Positions 22,206-34,100 of a DNA stretch of 64,000 nt are shown in pieces. Each line of letters starts with the position of its first letter. Position 1 is the stretch's first letter. A program made the position numbers and the translations under genes. The stretch comes from Sabellastarte sp. h YS-2021. Lineage: Eukaryota; Annelida; Polychaeta; Sabellida; Sabellidae. A model generated the notes under the pieces. That model had not been told where the DNA came from, ran no database searches, and saw only the letters and a program-made list of their open reading frames with translations. The DNA lies in contig OZ024929.1 in assembly GCA_964017235.1 (NCBI GenBank), positions 157,713,609 through 157,777,608 on the forward strand, read 5' to 3'.

Positions 22206-25200
22206 CAAGACCACTGCCGCGGTGTGTATCTCCTGCCGAGCATTAAAGCAGAAGAAATAGCTTTTCCGAGATATTCACAATTTTTCATTTTCCTGTGTGA
22301 AAGCTCTTCCAAAAGTAGGTGAATGAGTTATTTGAGAAAAATTGGCTATCTGCAATACTATTAAGAGATAATTCATATTTACTCATTTTGAGTAGGTGAA
22401 TAATTATCTATGGGTCTGAAACTTCACCAAGTGAAAGCTCTCCCAAAAGTAGGTGAATGAGTTATTTGAGAAAAATTGGCTATCTGCAATACTTTTAGAG
22501 ATAATTCGCATTTACTCATTTTGAGTAGGTGAGTAATTAGCTATGGGTCTGAAACTTCACCATGTGAAAGCTCTCCCACAAGTAGATGAATGAGTATTTG
22601 ATAAAAATTGGGTATCCGCAATACTTTTACAGATAATTAGCATTTACTCATTTTGAGTAGGTGAATAAATAGCTATAGGTCTGAAACTTCACAGAGTGAA
22701 AGCTCTCCCAAAAGTAGGTGAATGAGTTATTTGAGAAAAATTGGCTATCTGCAATACTTTTACAGATAATTCACATTTACTCATTTTGAGTAGGTGAATA
22801 ATTAGCTATGGGTCTGAAACTTCACCAAGTGAAAGCTCTCCCAAAAGTAGGTGAATGAGTTATTGGAGAAAAATTGGCTATCTGCAATACTTTTAGAGAT
22901 AATTTGCATTTACTCATTTTGAGTAGGTGAGTAATTAGCTATGGGTCAGAAACTTCACCAAGTGAAAGCTCTCCCAAAAGTAGGTGAATGAGTTATTTGA
23001 GAAAAATTGGCTATCTGCAATACTTTTAGAGATAATTCGCATTTACTCATTTTGAGTAGGTGAGTAATTAGCTATGGGTCTGAAACTTCACTAAGTGAAA
23101 GCTCTCCCAAAAGTAGGTGAATGATTAATTTGAGAAAAATTGGCTATCTGCAATACTTTTAGAGATAATTCGCATTTACTCATTTTGAGTAGGTGAGTAA
23201 TTAGCTATGGGTCTGAAACTTCACCAAGTGAAAGCTCACCCAAAAGTAGGTGAATGAGTTATTTGAGAAAAATTGGCTATCTGCAATACTTTTAGAGATA
23301 ATTCGCATTTACTCATTTTGAGTAGGTGAGTAATTAGCTACGGGTCTGAAACTTCACAGAGTGAAAGCTCTCCCAAAAGTAGGTGAATGAGTTATTTGAG
23401 AAAAATTGGCTATCTGCAATACTTTTAGAGATAATTCGCATTTACTCATTTTGAGTAGGTGAGTAATTAGCTATGGGTCTGAAACTTCACAGAGTGAAAG
23501 CTCTCCCAAAAGTAGGTGAATGAGTTATTTGAGAAAAATTGGCTATCTGCAATACTTTTAGAGATAATTCGCATTTACTCATTTTGAGTAGGTGAGTAAT
23601 TAGCTACGGGTCTGAAACTTCACCAAGTGAAAGCTCTGCCAAAAGTAGGTGAATGAGTTATTTGAGAAAAATTGGCTATCTGCAATACTATTAAGAGATA
23701 ATTCATATTTACTCATTTTGAGTAGGTGAATAATTATCTATGGGTCTGAAACTTCACCAAGTGAAAGCTCTCCCAAAAGTAGGTGAATGAGTTATTTGAG
23801 AAAAATTGGCTATCTGCAATACTTTTAGAGATAATTCGCATTTACTCATTTTGAGTAGGTGAGTAATTAGCTATGGGTCTGAAACTTCACCATGTGAAAG
23901 CTCTCCCACAAGTAGATGAATGAGTATTTGATAAAAATTGGGTATCCGCAATACTTTTACAGATAATTAGCATTTACTCATTTTGAGTAGGTGAATAAAT
24001 AGCTATAGGTCTGAAACTTCACAGAGTGAAAGCTCTCCCAAAAGTAGGTGAATGAGTTATTTGAGAAAAATTGGCTATCTGCAATACTTTTACAGATAAT
24101 TCACATTTACTCATTTTGAGTAGGTGAATAATTAGCTATGGGTCTGAAACTTCACCAAGTGAAAGCTCTCCCAAAAGTAGGTGAATGAGTTATTGGAGAA
24201 AAATTGGCTATCTGCAATACTTTTAGAGATAATTTGCATTTACTCATTTTGAGTAGGTGAGTAATTAGCTATGGGTCAGAAACTTCACCAAGTGAAAGCT
24301 CTCCCAAAAGTAGGTGAATGAGTTATTTGAGAAAAATTGGCTATCTGCAATACTTTTAGAGATAATTCGCATTTACTCATTTTGAGTAGGTGAGTAATTA
24401 GCTATGGGTCTGAAACTTCACTAAGTGAAAGCTCTCCCAAAAGTAGGTGAATGATTAATTTGAGAAAAATTGGCTATCTGCAATACTTTTAGAGATAATT
24501 CGCATTTACTCATTTTGAGTAGGTGAGTAATTAGCTATGGGTCTGAAACTTCACCAAGTGAAAGCTCACCCAAAAGTAGGTGAATGAGTTATTTGAGAAA
24601 AATTGGCTATCTGCAATACTTTTAGAGATAATTCGCATTTACTCATTTTGAGTAGGTGAGTAATTAGCTACGGGTCTGAAACTTCACAGAGTGAAAGCTC
24701 TCCCAAAAGTAGGTGAATGAGTTATTTGAGAAAAATTGGCTATCTGCAATACTTTTAGAGATAATTCGCATTTACTCATTTTGAGTAGGTGAGTAATTAG
24801 CTATGGGTCTGAAACTTCACAGAGTGAAAGCTCTCCCAAAAGTAGGTGAATGAGTTATTTGAGAAAAATTGGCTATCTGCAATACTTTTAGAGATAATTC
24901 GCATTTACTCATTTTGAGTAGGTGAGTAATTAGCTACGGGTCTGAAACTTCACCAAGTGAAAGCTCTGCCAAAAGTAGGTGAATGAGTTATTTGAGAAAA
25001 ATTGGCTATCTGCAATACTTTTAGAGATAATTCGCATTTACTCATTTTGAGTAGGTGAGTAATTAGCTACGAGTCTGAAACTTCACAGAGTGAAAGCTCT
25101 CCCAAAAGTAGGTGAATGAGTTATTTGAGAAAAATTGGCTATCTGCAATACTTTTAGAGATAATTCGCATTTACTCATTTTGAGTAGGTGAGTAATTAGC

Positions 25201-25766
25201 TATGGGTCTGAAACTTCACCAAGTGAAAGCTCTCCCAAAAGTAGGTGAATGAGTTATTTGAGAAAAATTGGCTATCTGCAATACTTTTAGAGATAATTCG
25301 CATTTACTCATTTTGAGTAGGTGAGTAATTAGCTATGGGTCTGAAACTTCACAGAGTGAAAGCTCTCCCAAAAGTAGGTGAATGAGTTATTTGAGAAAAA
25401 TTGGCTATCTGCAATACTTTTAGAGATAAATCGCATTTACTCATTTTGAGTAGGTGAGTAATTAGCTATGGGTCTGAAACTTCACCAAGTGAAAGCTCTC
25501 CCAAAAGTAGGTGAATGATTAATTTGAGAAAAATTGGCTATCTGCAATACTTTTAGAGATAATTCGCATTTACTCATTTTGAGTAGGTGAGTAATTAGCT
25601 ATGGGTCTGAAACTTCACCAAGTGAAAGCTCTCCCAAAAGTAGGTGAATGAGTTATTTGAGAAAAATTGGCTATCTGCAATACTTTTAGAGATAATTCGC
25701 ATTTACTCATTTTGAGTAGGTGAGTAATTAGCTATGGGTCTGAAACTTCACCAAGTGAAAGCTCTT
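22206..25766 (+). mobile_element. S4 element or array, nested in S1
   Basis: It begins with the left module CAAGACCACTGCCGCGGTGT and then about 26 units of 133 bp. Each unit has GTGAAAGCTCTCCCAAAAG, TAGGTGAATGAGTTATTTGA, TTGGCTATCTGCAATACTTT and TTTACTCATTTTGAGTAGG. The array ends at GAAAGCTC(TTTGGG) without a recognised right module. The units resemble S5 units (CCCAAAAGTAGGTGAA, TGCAATA, TTTACTCA, GGTCTGAAA), so S4 is probably a homogenised branch of S5. Confidence 0.75.
22321..24980 (+). repeat. 1330-bp higher-order repeat, two copies (S4)
   Basis: Rare unit variants recur at an exact 1330-base offset: GCAATACTATTAAGAG (22351 and 23681), CACCATGTGAAAGC (22559 and 23889), GGTGAATGATTAATTTG (23116 and 24446), AGCTCACCCAAAAG (23235 and 24565) and AGCTCTGCCAAAAG (23631 and 24961). 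Ten 133-bp units were therefore duplicated as a block. Confidence 0.85.
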
Positions 25767-28700
25767 TGGGATAGCTGCTCTGCAGAGATACCCTGAAGAT
25801 AAAAAATTTCGTCGAAATCGCTCTATGTAGCACGGTTTTCGAAATATTAGCATTTTTGTGTTTTGCAATTTTTGCGCAAAAATTCGAAAATTCAAAATGG
25901 CCGCCATTTTTGGCAAGACAAATTTTTTTTGAAAATTGGCATGGCTACTCTGCAGAGATACCCTGTGGGTCAAAAATTTCGTCGAAATCGCTCTATCTAG
26001 CACGGTTTTCGAGATATAAGCATTTTTGTGTTTTGCAATTTTGCGAAAAATTCGAAAATTCAAAATGGCCGCCATTTTTTGCGAGAAATTTTTTGTCTGA
26101 AAATTGGCATGGCTACTCTGCAGATACCCTGCAGGTCAAAAATTTCGTCGAAATCGCTCTATCTAGCAGGGTTTTCAAGATATAAGCATTTTTATGTTTT
26201 GCAATTTTTGCGAAAAATTCGAAAATTCAAAATGGCCGCCATTTTTGGCGAGACAAAATTTTTTTGAAAATTGGCATGGCTACTCTGCAGATATACCCTG
26301 TGGTTCAAAAATTTTGTCGAAATCTCTCTATCTTGCAGGGTTTTCGAGATATAAGCATTTTTATGTTTTGCAATTTTTGCGAAAAATTCAAAAATTCAAA
26401 ATGGCCGCCATTTTTGGCGAGAAAAATTTTTTTTTTCAAAATTGGGATAACTACTCCGCAGAGATACCCTGCGGGTCAAAAATTTCGTCGAAATCGCTCT
26501 AACTAGCACGGTTTTCGAGATATAAGCATTTTTGTGTTTTGCAATTTTTGCGAAAAATTCAAAAATTCAAAATGGCCGCCATTTTTGGCGAGAAAATTTT
26601 TTTTTTCAAAAATGGGATAACTACTCCGGAGAGATACCCTGTGGGTCAAAAATTTCGTCGAAATCGCTCTAACTAGCACGGTTTTCGAGATATAAGCATT
26701 TTTGTGTTTTGCAATTTTTGCGAAAATTTCGAAAATTCAAAATGGCCGCCATTTTTGGCGAGACAAAAATTTTTTGAAAATTGGGAAAAGTACTCCTGCG
26801 GCTCAAAAATTTTGTCGAAATTGCTCTATCTAGCACGGTTTTCGAGATATAAGCATTTTTGTGTTTTGCAATTTTTGCGAAAATTTCGAAAATTCAAAAT
26901 GGTCGCCATTTTGGGCGAGACAAAATTTTTTTGAAAATTGGGATAACTACTCCGCAGAGATACCCTGCGGGTCAAAAATTTCGTCGAAATCGCTCTATCT
27001 AGCACGGTTTTCGAGATCGAAAAAAGATATTTTTGGTCATGTGACCTCTCTGATTGGTTGAAATGTCACTGCAGCATATTCAAAAAAATTCCCCAAGGCT
27101 ACTGCCTAAACCTGCCAAATTTGAAAAGAATCCGCCTAACGGTTACAGAGTTATAAGGAAAACAAAATGCGGAGCCGGCGGAGCTGGTGGAGCCGGAAGC
27201 TCTCCCATACACAAACAAGCGTCCCTTGCGGGACGCTTAATGAGTTATAAGCACTTTTAAGCTTGGCTGTCCTCATTTGACCTTGAAGGAGGGGTCCAAA
27301 GGTCAAATCTGACCATACCAAAAGATTCTGAGCCAATGATTTCCTATGGGATGGTTTACCATCCCAAATCTCTGTCACCAATAATAAGCGAGTTGTAGGC
27401 ACTTTCAATTTTCGCTATCCTCATTTGACCTTGAAGGAGGGTTCCAAGGTCAAATCGGACCATATCAACAGATTCACAGCCCATGATTTCCTGTCTGTTT
27501 ACCATCCCAAACCTCTGGGACCAATAATAAGCGAGTTATAAGCACTTTTAAGTTTGGCTATCCTTGTTTGACCTTGAAGGAGGGGTCATTGAAGGTCAAA
27601 TCTGACCACACCAAAAGATTCCCACTCCATGATTTCCTACAGGTTGGTTTATCATCCCAAACCTCTAGGATCAATAATAAGGGAGATATAAGCACTTTTC
27701 ATGACTGACAAAAAACACCTGTGGCGGCCATCTTGTTTCTCAAAATGACGCCAAAAATATTCCCAGACAACATTTTATGGTTATTAATATATACTGCAAA
27801 CTTAAGAAAGCTAGCTATAATATTTTTTTTCATCAGAGCAGTAATGGTGAAATCTCTCTCTACACACTGCGGCTATCCAGTGGATACAATGATTTACTCA
27901 ACAGTGAGAACCTGAAAGTAGCTATTGCTCAGCTGTGCCATGACATAGAGGTCTGCAATTTCACTATGTTATAGCTGACCAAAAATTCTGTGAATAACAT
28001 ATTTAACAAATTACTCTAAATGTAATAGTTTTCAAGTTACAACTGATTTACTGAACAGTGAGAACCTCAAAGGAACTATTACTCAGCTATGCACTGAGCT
28101 GCATGTCTGAAATTTTACTATGTTATAGCTAACCCAAAAGTAGGTGAACAACATATTTAAGCAAACTACTGTAAATGCAATAGTTTTCAAGCTACAACTG
28201 ATTTACTCAATAGTGAGAACTTGAAAATAGCTATTGCTCCGCTATGCCATGAGCTATAGGTCTGTAATTTCACTATGTTATAGCTGACCCAAAAGTAGGT
28301 GAACAATATATTTTAACAAAATACTCCAAATGCAATATTTTTCAAGTTATAGCTGATTTACTCAACAGTCAGTACCTGAGAATAGCTATTGCTCAGTTGT
28401 GCCATGAGCTATAGGTCTATAATTTCACTATGTTATGGCTGACCCAAAAGTAGCTGAATAACATATTTGCACAAATTTCTGTAAATGCAATAGTTTTCCA
28501 ATTATAACTGATTTACTCAACAGTGAGAACTTCAAAGTTGCTATTACTCAGCTATGAAATGAGCCACAGGTCTGAAACTTCACTATGTTATAGCTGACCC
28601 CAAAATAGGTGAATAACATATTGAAACAAAATACTCTAAATGCAATAGTTTTCAAGTTATAAGTGATTTACTCAACAGTGATAACCTAAAAGTAGCTATT

Positions 28701-29385
28701 ACTCAGCTATGCCATGAGCTACAGGTCTGAAATTTTACTATGTTATAGCTGGCCCAAAAGTAGCTGAATAACATATTCATACGAAATTCTCTAAATGCAA
28801 TAGTTTTTAAGTTACAAGTGATTTTACTCATGATGGAAGTTACTGAAAAGCCCAAAAGTAGCTATTACTCACTTAGCTATTGAGACAGACACCCAACTTA
28901 CTCACCATATTGTAGCTATGAAAAAAGTAGCTGAACAACATATTTTCACAAAATGCTGTAAATGCAACACTTTTGAAGTTATAAGTGATTTAGTGCATGA
29001 TTTCATGAATTTTAATGCATTAAAAATTATTAAAAAGATTTATTAAAAAAAAAGTAAGACAGATCCAGGTCTCATACTCACACAAGAGAATCTACCTCTG
29101 GCCTAGTACATATATGCAAGATATGATAGAAATCCCTGCAATAGTCACTGAGAAAATTGTGATAAAAAGTTGAAATTTTCACACTTTTGGTGGGGGTACC
29201 CCCCTTGTAATGTCTCTAGCAAACAGACGAACAGACAGATTTGCATGCCTTGAACAATTTTTCATCCTCGATAGATAAGGTATCTTTTAAAAAAAACAGC
29301 ATGTCTCTAGGCCTTGTAGTTTTGGAGAAGAAGTTGTTCACGCGGACGCGTACGCCCATGCCGCAGAGTGATGACATAAAAACAG

Positions 29386-30965
29386 GGGTCTTTTTATCTT
29401 GGTTCAGAGTATAAAATTTACCAGAAATCTTTCAAGGTCCACCGGATCCGCGGACTGTAATTCAAAAATATCACAGATCCATAGCAAAAGTTGCCAGTCC
29501 ATATTTCAAAGTTGGTTAATTTGATATTCAGTTTTTTTTTAAAAACTGTACAGCTGTTATTTTCTATTACAGATAAAAGAGATATCACAAATGAAGATAA
29601 TTTTATGCAAACGCATAGCACGAGTATTGTTAATTTTCAGGAGTGATATATATTTTTGTATATGTCTAATGCCCCTTTCAACCACAGGTGGTACATCCCG
29701 TGGTGAGATGTTTCACTTGGCGGCGGAACCGCCTCCCAGGTCACCCCATTTTGTCCGAGTTGTTCACACTGCAGGCGGACGGCCACTGATTGGACAAGGT
29801 TTTTTTAACCATCAATAACAGTAGGATGACTATCATTAAGAAGCAACCACCATTCAACTCACCTTCGGTAGCCGTCGGACGAACAGGTGGTTAAATGACC
29901 AATACCTCCACTCACCTTATGTTGGTTTGTTACACCAAAGGATGACCGCGTCACAACCTTATATACACTGGGGACCACACCTTTGGTTACGTTGTAAAAA
30001 ATTCACATGCGCAGAATCACCTGTGCATGCTCATGGTTCCAAAATCAGAGGCAGAAATTTTAAACTTTTCAAAACTTAAGTGAGACACATAAGGATTGGG
30101 ACGGTGGGCCACGGACTCGCAAGTTTACAAACAGACGCCAAGCGCTGATCCAAGGACAGGGACGCTTCACCAAATGCGAGTTACAGCAGGTCATACTGCC
30201 TGTACTGTAAAAGGGTGTAATGAGGGATGTTTTTCTTTTAATATCCACTTTTTTGCATATTTTATGACTTAAATAAATCCACATTTACAGAAAGAGTGTG
30301 AAAAATTCTTACATATATACACGGGTACCAGTACATATTTGTAGGTTATCTAATTTCTGAGATAAAGTGGAAAACTGGAAGTACTTACAGTGAAAGAAAA
30401 ACATTGGTGTGGTTACAGGTTTTGGAAACAACTCCCAAAAGAAATAAAACTGCAAATAATGTATCTGAAAAGTAAAATGTACCTAATATACCAAGTTTAA
30501 AATAGTTAAAATGCTAAAATGCAATTTACACTCTTAATATTTAAAATAAATTGTATGAAGGATATGGGAAATTCCAAGCAGTGTGGTTATACAGGGAATC
30601 GCCCTTCCTTTGTTTAAAGGAAAATCTTTGGTAAGGTGGAATAAAGGAGGGTTTGTGAAACAGGATTTAAGGGAAGCCTTGCCAAAGGTTAGAAATTCCC
30701 TTTTCTTTACTTTAAGGAAGGAAAAAACAAAGGAGGCTTCGTGAAACCGGCCCCAGACAAAAAAAAAAAAAATGACCGAGTGTCTACTATACACCTTAAT
30801 ATACATATTTGTGTACAAATATTGTGCACAATTTTAATATTTAAAGGTTTAAACAGAAATTTAAAACTGTGGTCGCAACTCAGTGTATATTTCAAATCAA
30901 AGATTTGACTAATAAAAAACTACTCAAACCAATAAAAGTAATGTTCAGAGTTTTAAGCAAGTTAC
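29386..30965. other. intronic or 3' region with transposon remnants
   Basis: CCCCTTTCAACCACAGGTGG at 29671 resembles the end of the TIR element at 31345-31916, and the GTAGCCGTCGGAC motif at 29870 recurs there inverted. A second MITE-like segment, about 30590-30757, ends GAGGCTTCGTGAAACCGGCC, as does the element at 39085-39450. No POLR1A exon was recognised here. Confidence 0.45.
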
Positions 30966-31160
30966 CTACCGGTCGAAACTTAGTGGGTGGAACGGGCAGT
31001 ATATCCAGAAAGAAGAGATCAATGGGGTTGTCTGTCTTTGAGTTCTGGAGTTTCAGCAAGCCCAGAATGCAGCGTAGAAGCTCTTCTTCATTGTCCCACA
31101 GAAGATGCAGATGTGATTTGACCTTGGATGGGGTCAAATATGACTGCTCCATTAAGGAGG
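30966..31160 (-). CDS. POLR1A: POLR1A coding exon 7
   Basis: The acceptor is TTTTGCTGCAG. It encodes ASLMEQSYLTPSKVKSHLHL, then a leucine-rich stretch and PIDLFFLDILPVPPTKFRPV. Two donors are possible, GTAACT at 30965 (phase 1) or GTAGGT at 30969 (phase 0). The following exon was not found. Confidence 0.85.
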
Positions 31161-34100
31161 CTGCAGCAAAACAAATTTTAATAAGATCATATAGAAAAAT
31201 ACAAAAGTATTATTTACATGTATATATTTATCAATTTAGATGAATTAGTTGATGAAACAAACCATCACTTCAGAATAGGAAGAAATGATGATTATAAACT
31301 TGTCAATTTATGCATTATATATTTAAACATTTTACCCACTAAAACCTCTTTCACACTACAGGAGATAATTGGCATTTGTAAAACGCCCCTGTCCTTCAAT
31401 TACCGTCTGATGTCCATATGCAAACTTGTAATACACTGGCCAACTGTCCAATTCCTTGAGTGTCCCACGGAAAATTTAAAACGTTTAAAATTCCACCTCT
31501 GAAGTGTTGGTTGTTATTCACCGCCATTCACCTTCAGTCACTGTCTCTTCGGCTCCCTATCACCGTCCCTTTATGTGTGTCTCTTTCCCTTTCCGTCCAT
31601 TTCAGTGACATTCCGCAGAAAACTTTTCATATGGAAACTCAAGGCGTGGTCTGTGGTTGATACAAGGTTTCAGTAGCACATGTTTGTCCGACGGCTACAT
31701 GAGGTGAGTGGAGGTAAATGGAGGCGGTCTCTCGGCGACAGACGTTTGTACTACTGTCATCCTGCTGTTATTGACAGTTACAAACCATGTCCCTTCAGTG
31801 GCCATGTGAGTCATATGGATACACCAAATCTTGGAAGATGAGAGGTGCTCTGGGAGGCAGTTCTGCCACCAAGTATATTTTCTAACTGGGGTAAAACGCC
31901 TGTAGTGTGAAAGGGGTAATACATAAGATGCACATCCTCTGTGAAAAATCATCCCTGAGAATATACATTACTCAGAGTAAAACTTTAATCCAATGATTTA
32001 AGGTTTAATCTAAAGCTCAACAAACTAGTACCTCATAAAACGCGACATCTACAATATTATTTACAAAGGAATCGACCACATATTTCAGTTTTTTTAAGCA
32101 CAGAGGGTTGTATAGATTACTGTACTGTGTAAAAAAGTCAATTTTCCAAAATTCCACAAAGCTGAAAGCTCCTTTAGCACCCTTTGAAGCTAAATATTGG
32201 CTTGAAATTCCTTTATCTCTTGCAATTCTCAAAATAGTTTTGATGTTCAAAAAGACTGTAAATTCAAAAAGATTCAAGATAGCTACCAAAACTGACAAAA
32301 AACCTCTAAACTATAAACAAGCTCATTGGTCCAAATTTGGTTTAACGATCTGGAAGTATTTTTTTATATTTCACAAAATTCATAGCAAATTTTTTTTACA
32401 AAATTAAAAAAAAAGTTTCTTTTTTAATTTTAAAACTCCAATAAAGTTGCATACAAATGGCCATTCATTTTCACTGTGAACTGGGATTTCTTATACCGCT
32501 GTTTCACTTTACAATCAATTACAAGACCTAACCAGTTTTAAACTTGTAGTTCTACTAAAAGCAACCCTGAGGAAAAAAGCAGAAAAAATGCCTGGGGGTT
32601 CTGTGCACTGACTCACCCAGCTGCTTTTCCATCTCTTCATTATTGCCTTGCTCCATCTCCACTTCCAGTTCTGGACTTTCTTCTTCATCAACTTGACTCA
32701 TCCTTAGAAATAATTTATTTGAATAAACCATGAAATTGAAAAAAATAACATGTTTTTTTTCAAGCCAAACAATCTGCTGAAGAAGTTTCTCATCTGTCCA
32801 TCAATACAAAGAGGCATGTCTTTTACTGTATCCAGCATTTCCAAATTATCAGCAATGAAAGAGTGAAATGAAAGTAAAACATTTTCACTAGAAAGTAACA
32901 CTTGTCTACAATGAATCTGTACACAATCAGAAGTATAATTTTAAGTGAAAATTACAATACAATTTGATATCTTCATAATATCTGAGGTGATCTTTCCTTG
33001 AAACCAATAGGTTCCTCATGCATCTTTTAAACATAAGTATTGAGGCTTTATTTCTATGATAACCACTTTTGTTGTACATATAAAATCTAAATTACTTTGT
33101 TTTATTTTTTCTTTTGATGTCACTAGTTTCATGGCTTGGTTTCACTCAGCCCCCGAATTTTACAAATCTTATTGTGGCACTTAATAAAACAATCATATTC
33201 CTTGTCTCACCTGTTCCTACTTTTCATTCTCCTCTCTGCAATGAGTTTTGTAGCCTTGTTTCGACTCAGGCCCTGGGTAGCATAGATCTTACTGTGGTGT
33301 TCTGCCCTCAGCTTTCTCTGGGGCATCTTACAATGAGGGCAATACAGACGGCCGAAGTACTTGCCATACAAAAACTGCTTCACCAAACTCTGCTTCTGAC
33401 AGGTAATATTCTTTGTATTCTGTGACTCTAGCTTAGGTTTTTCTACAAGAATATACAAAAATAAAGAAATGAATCAATCAATCTACAGTGCACAGATGAA
33501 ATTTACAAGTGTTATGAACCTCAATCCTAAATACTCTGGTTGTAGGACAGTACAGTGCAGTAACCAGACCAGTTTCCACTGGATCACTGTATTTCATTAA
33601 GTTTAATCATTTCAAGATTTTAAGTGACTAGACCTAATGGTAAGCTTGGGTAATTTCTTCAAAAGTATACGTCTATGCGCTGTATTAGGAGTCAAATTGT
33701 TATATTTCTTCTATTTTTTTGTCAAAAATAAACACTCTGTAGCACATAAATACTGTACAAGTGGAAATTTTTACTGGGCATTAATTTTATCTAAACAAAC
33801 TAATGACCTTGGATAGTGAAAAGTAACACCTAGTGAAATTTTAAATCTGTATTAATCTCTCAAGTAGAAACTTACAATTATTCAAAATTAATTCTAGTGA
33901 ATATCTTAACAAGCAATCAGTGCCTGTGGACGGGCTCTGTGTCAGCTGACTGTGTGTTTTCAGTTTCAGATTAGAAGTGAAAGAAGGAAAGGACACAAAA
34001 GTTGTGCCCTACAAATGGTATTCAGAAGTAAAGTACAAAGTTAACTATTAAGGTGTAAAAAGTAGGTAGAAAACATAAAGTAGGTAGAAAACATACAATA

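Larger units (their letters stand above)
21793..27240 (+). mobile_element. S1 element, copy b, nested in S3
   Basis: The left module CTAGAGGATCGCTCGC begins at 21793, and two S1 units follow to about 22205. S1 units resume at about 25767 (GGGATAGCTGCTCTGCAG) for seven to eight units. The right module ends in the stem AAGCGTCCC-TTGC-GGGACGCTT at about 27238. The S3 host sequence continues on both sides with almost nothing lost, which is how the nesting is recognised. Confidence 0.75.
21684..27890 (+). mobile_element. S3 element, nested in S5
   Basis: The left piece (21684-21792) starts TATCCACGTTCGACC and contains one partial 147-bp unit ending CCTCTAGGACCAATTATAAA. S3 resumes at 27241 with GAGTTATAAGCACTTTTAAG, exactly where a unit would continue. 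It runs for three units and ends with a right module (GTGGCGGCCATCTTG, GAAATCTCTCTCTACACAC, CCAGTGGATA) at about 27890. The missing middle is replaced by S1. Confidence 0.7.
21397..29385 (+). mobile_element. S5 satellite-core element, copy i (outer shell of a nested stack)
   Basis: The left module (21397-21683) has the hairpin GTGCCCG-TGAA-CGGGCAC at 21409-21426, TGTGTCAGCTGACTG, TTGTGCCCTGTAAATGG and TAACAAGGTAATTG. It breaks off after AAATACTACAAATGCAA. The tandem core resumes at about 27891 (TTTACTCAACAGTGAGAACC) with ~155-bp units to about 28980. The right module follows (GACAGATCCAGGTCTCATAC, CCTCGATAGATAAGGTATC, GCCGCAGAGTGATGACAT). Everything between belongs to younger inserts. Confidence 0.7.

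Noticed and set aside
22206..25766. Regular repeats considered as a CRISPR array
   Set aside because: Units are head-to-tail 133-bp repeats without unique spacers, and the DNA is animal.
30178..30270. ACTVKGCNEGC, resembling the start of a THAP zinc finger
   Set aside because: The frame stops within 20 residues, and the second Cys/His pair and AVPTIF-like motif of THAP domains are absent.
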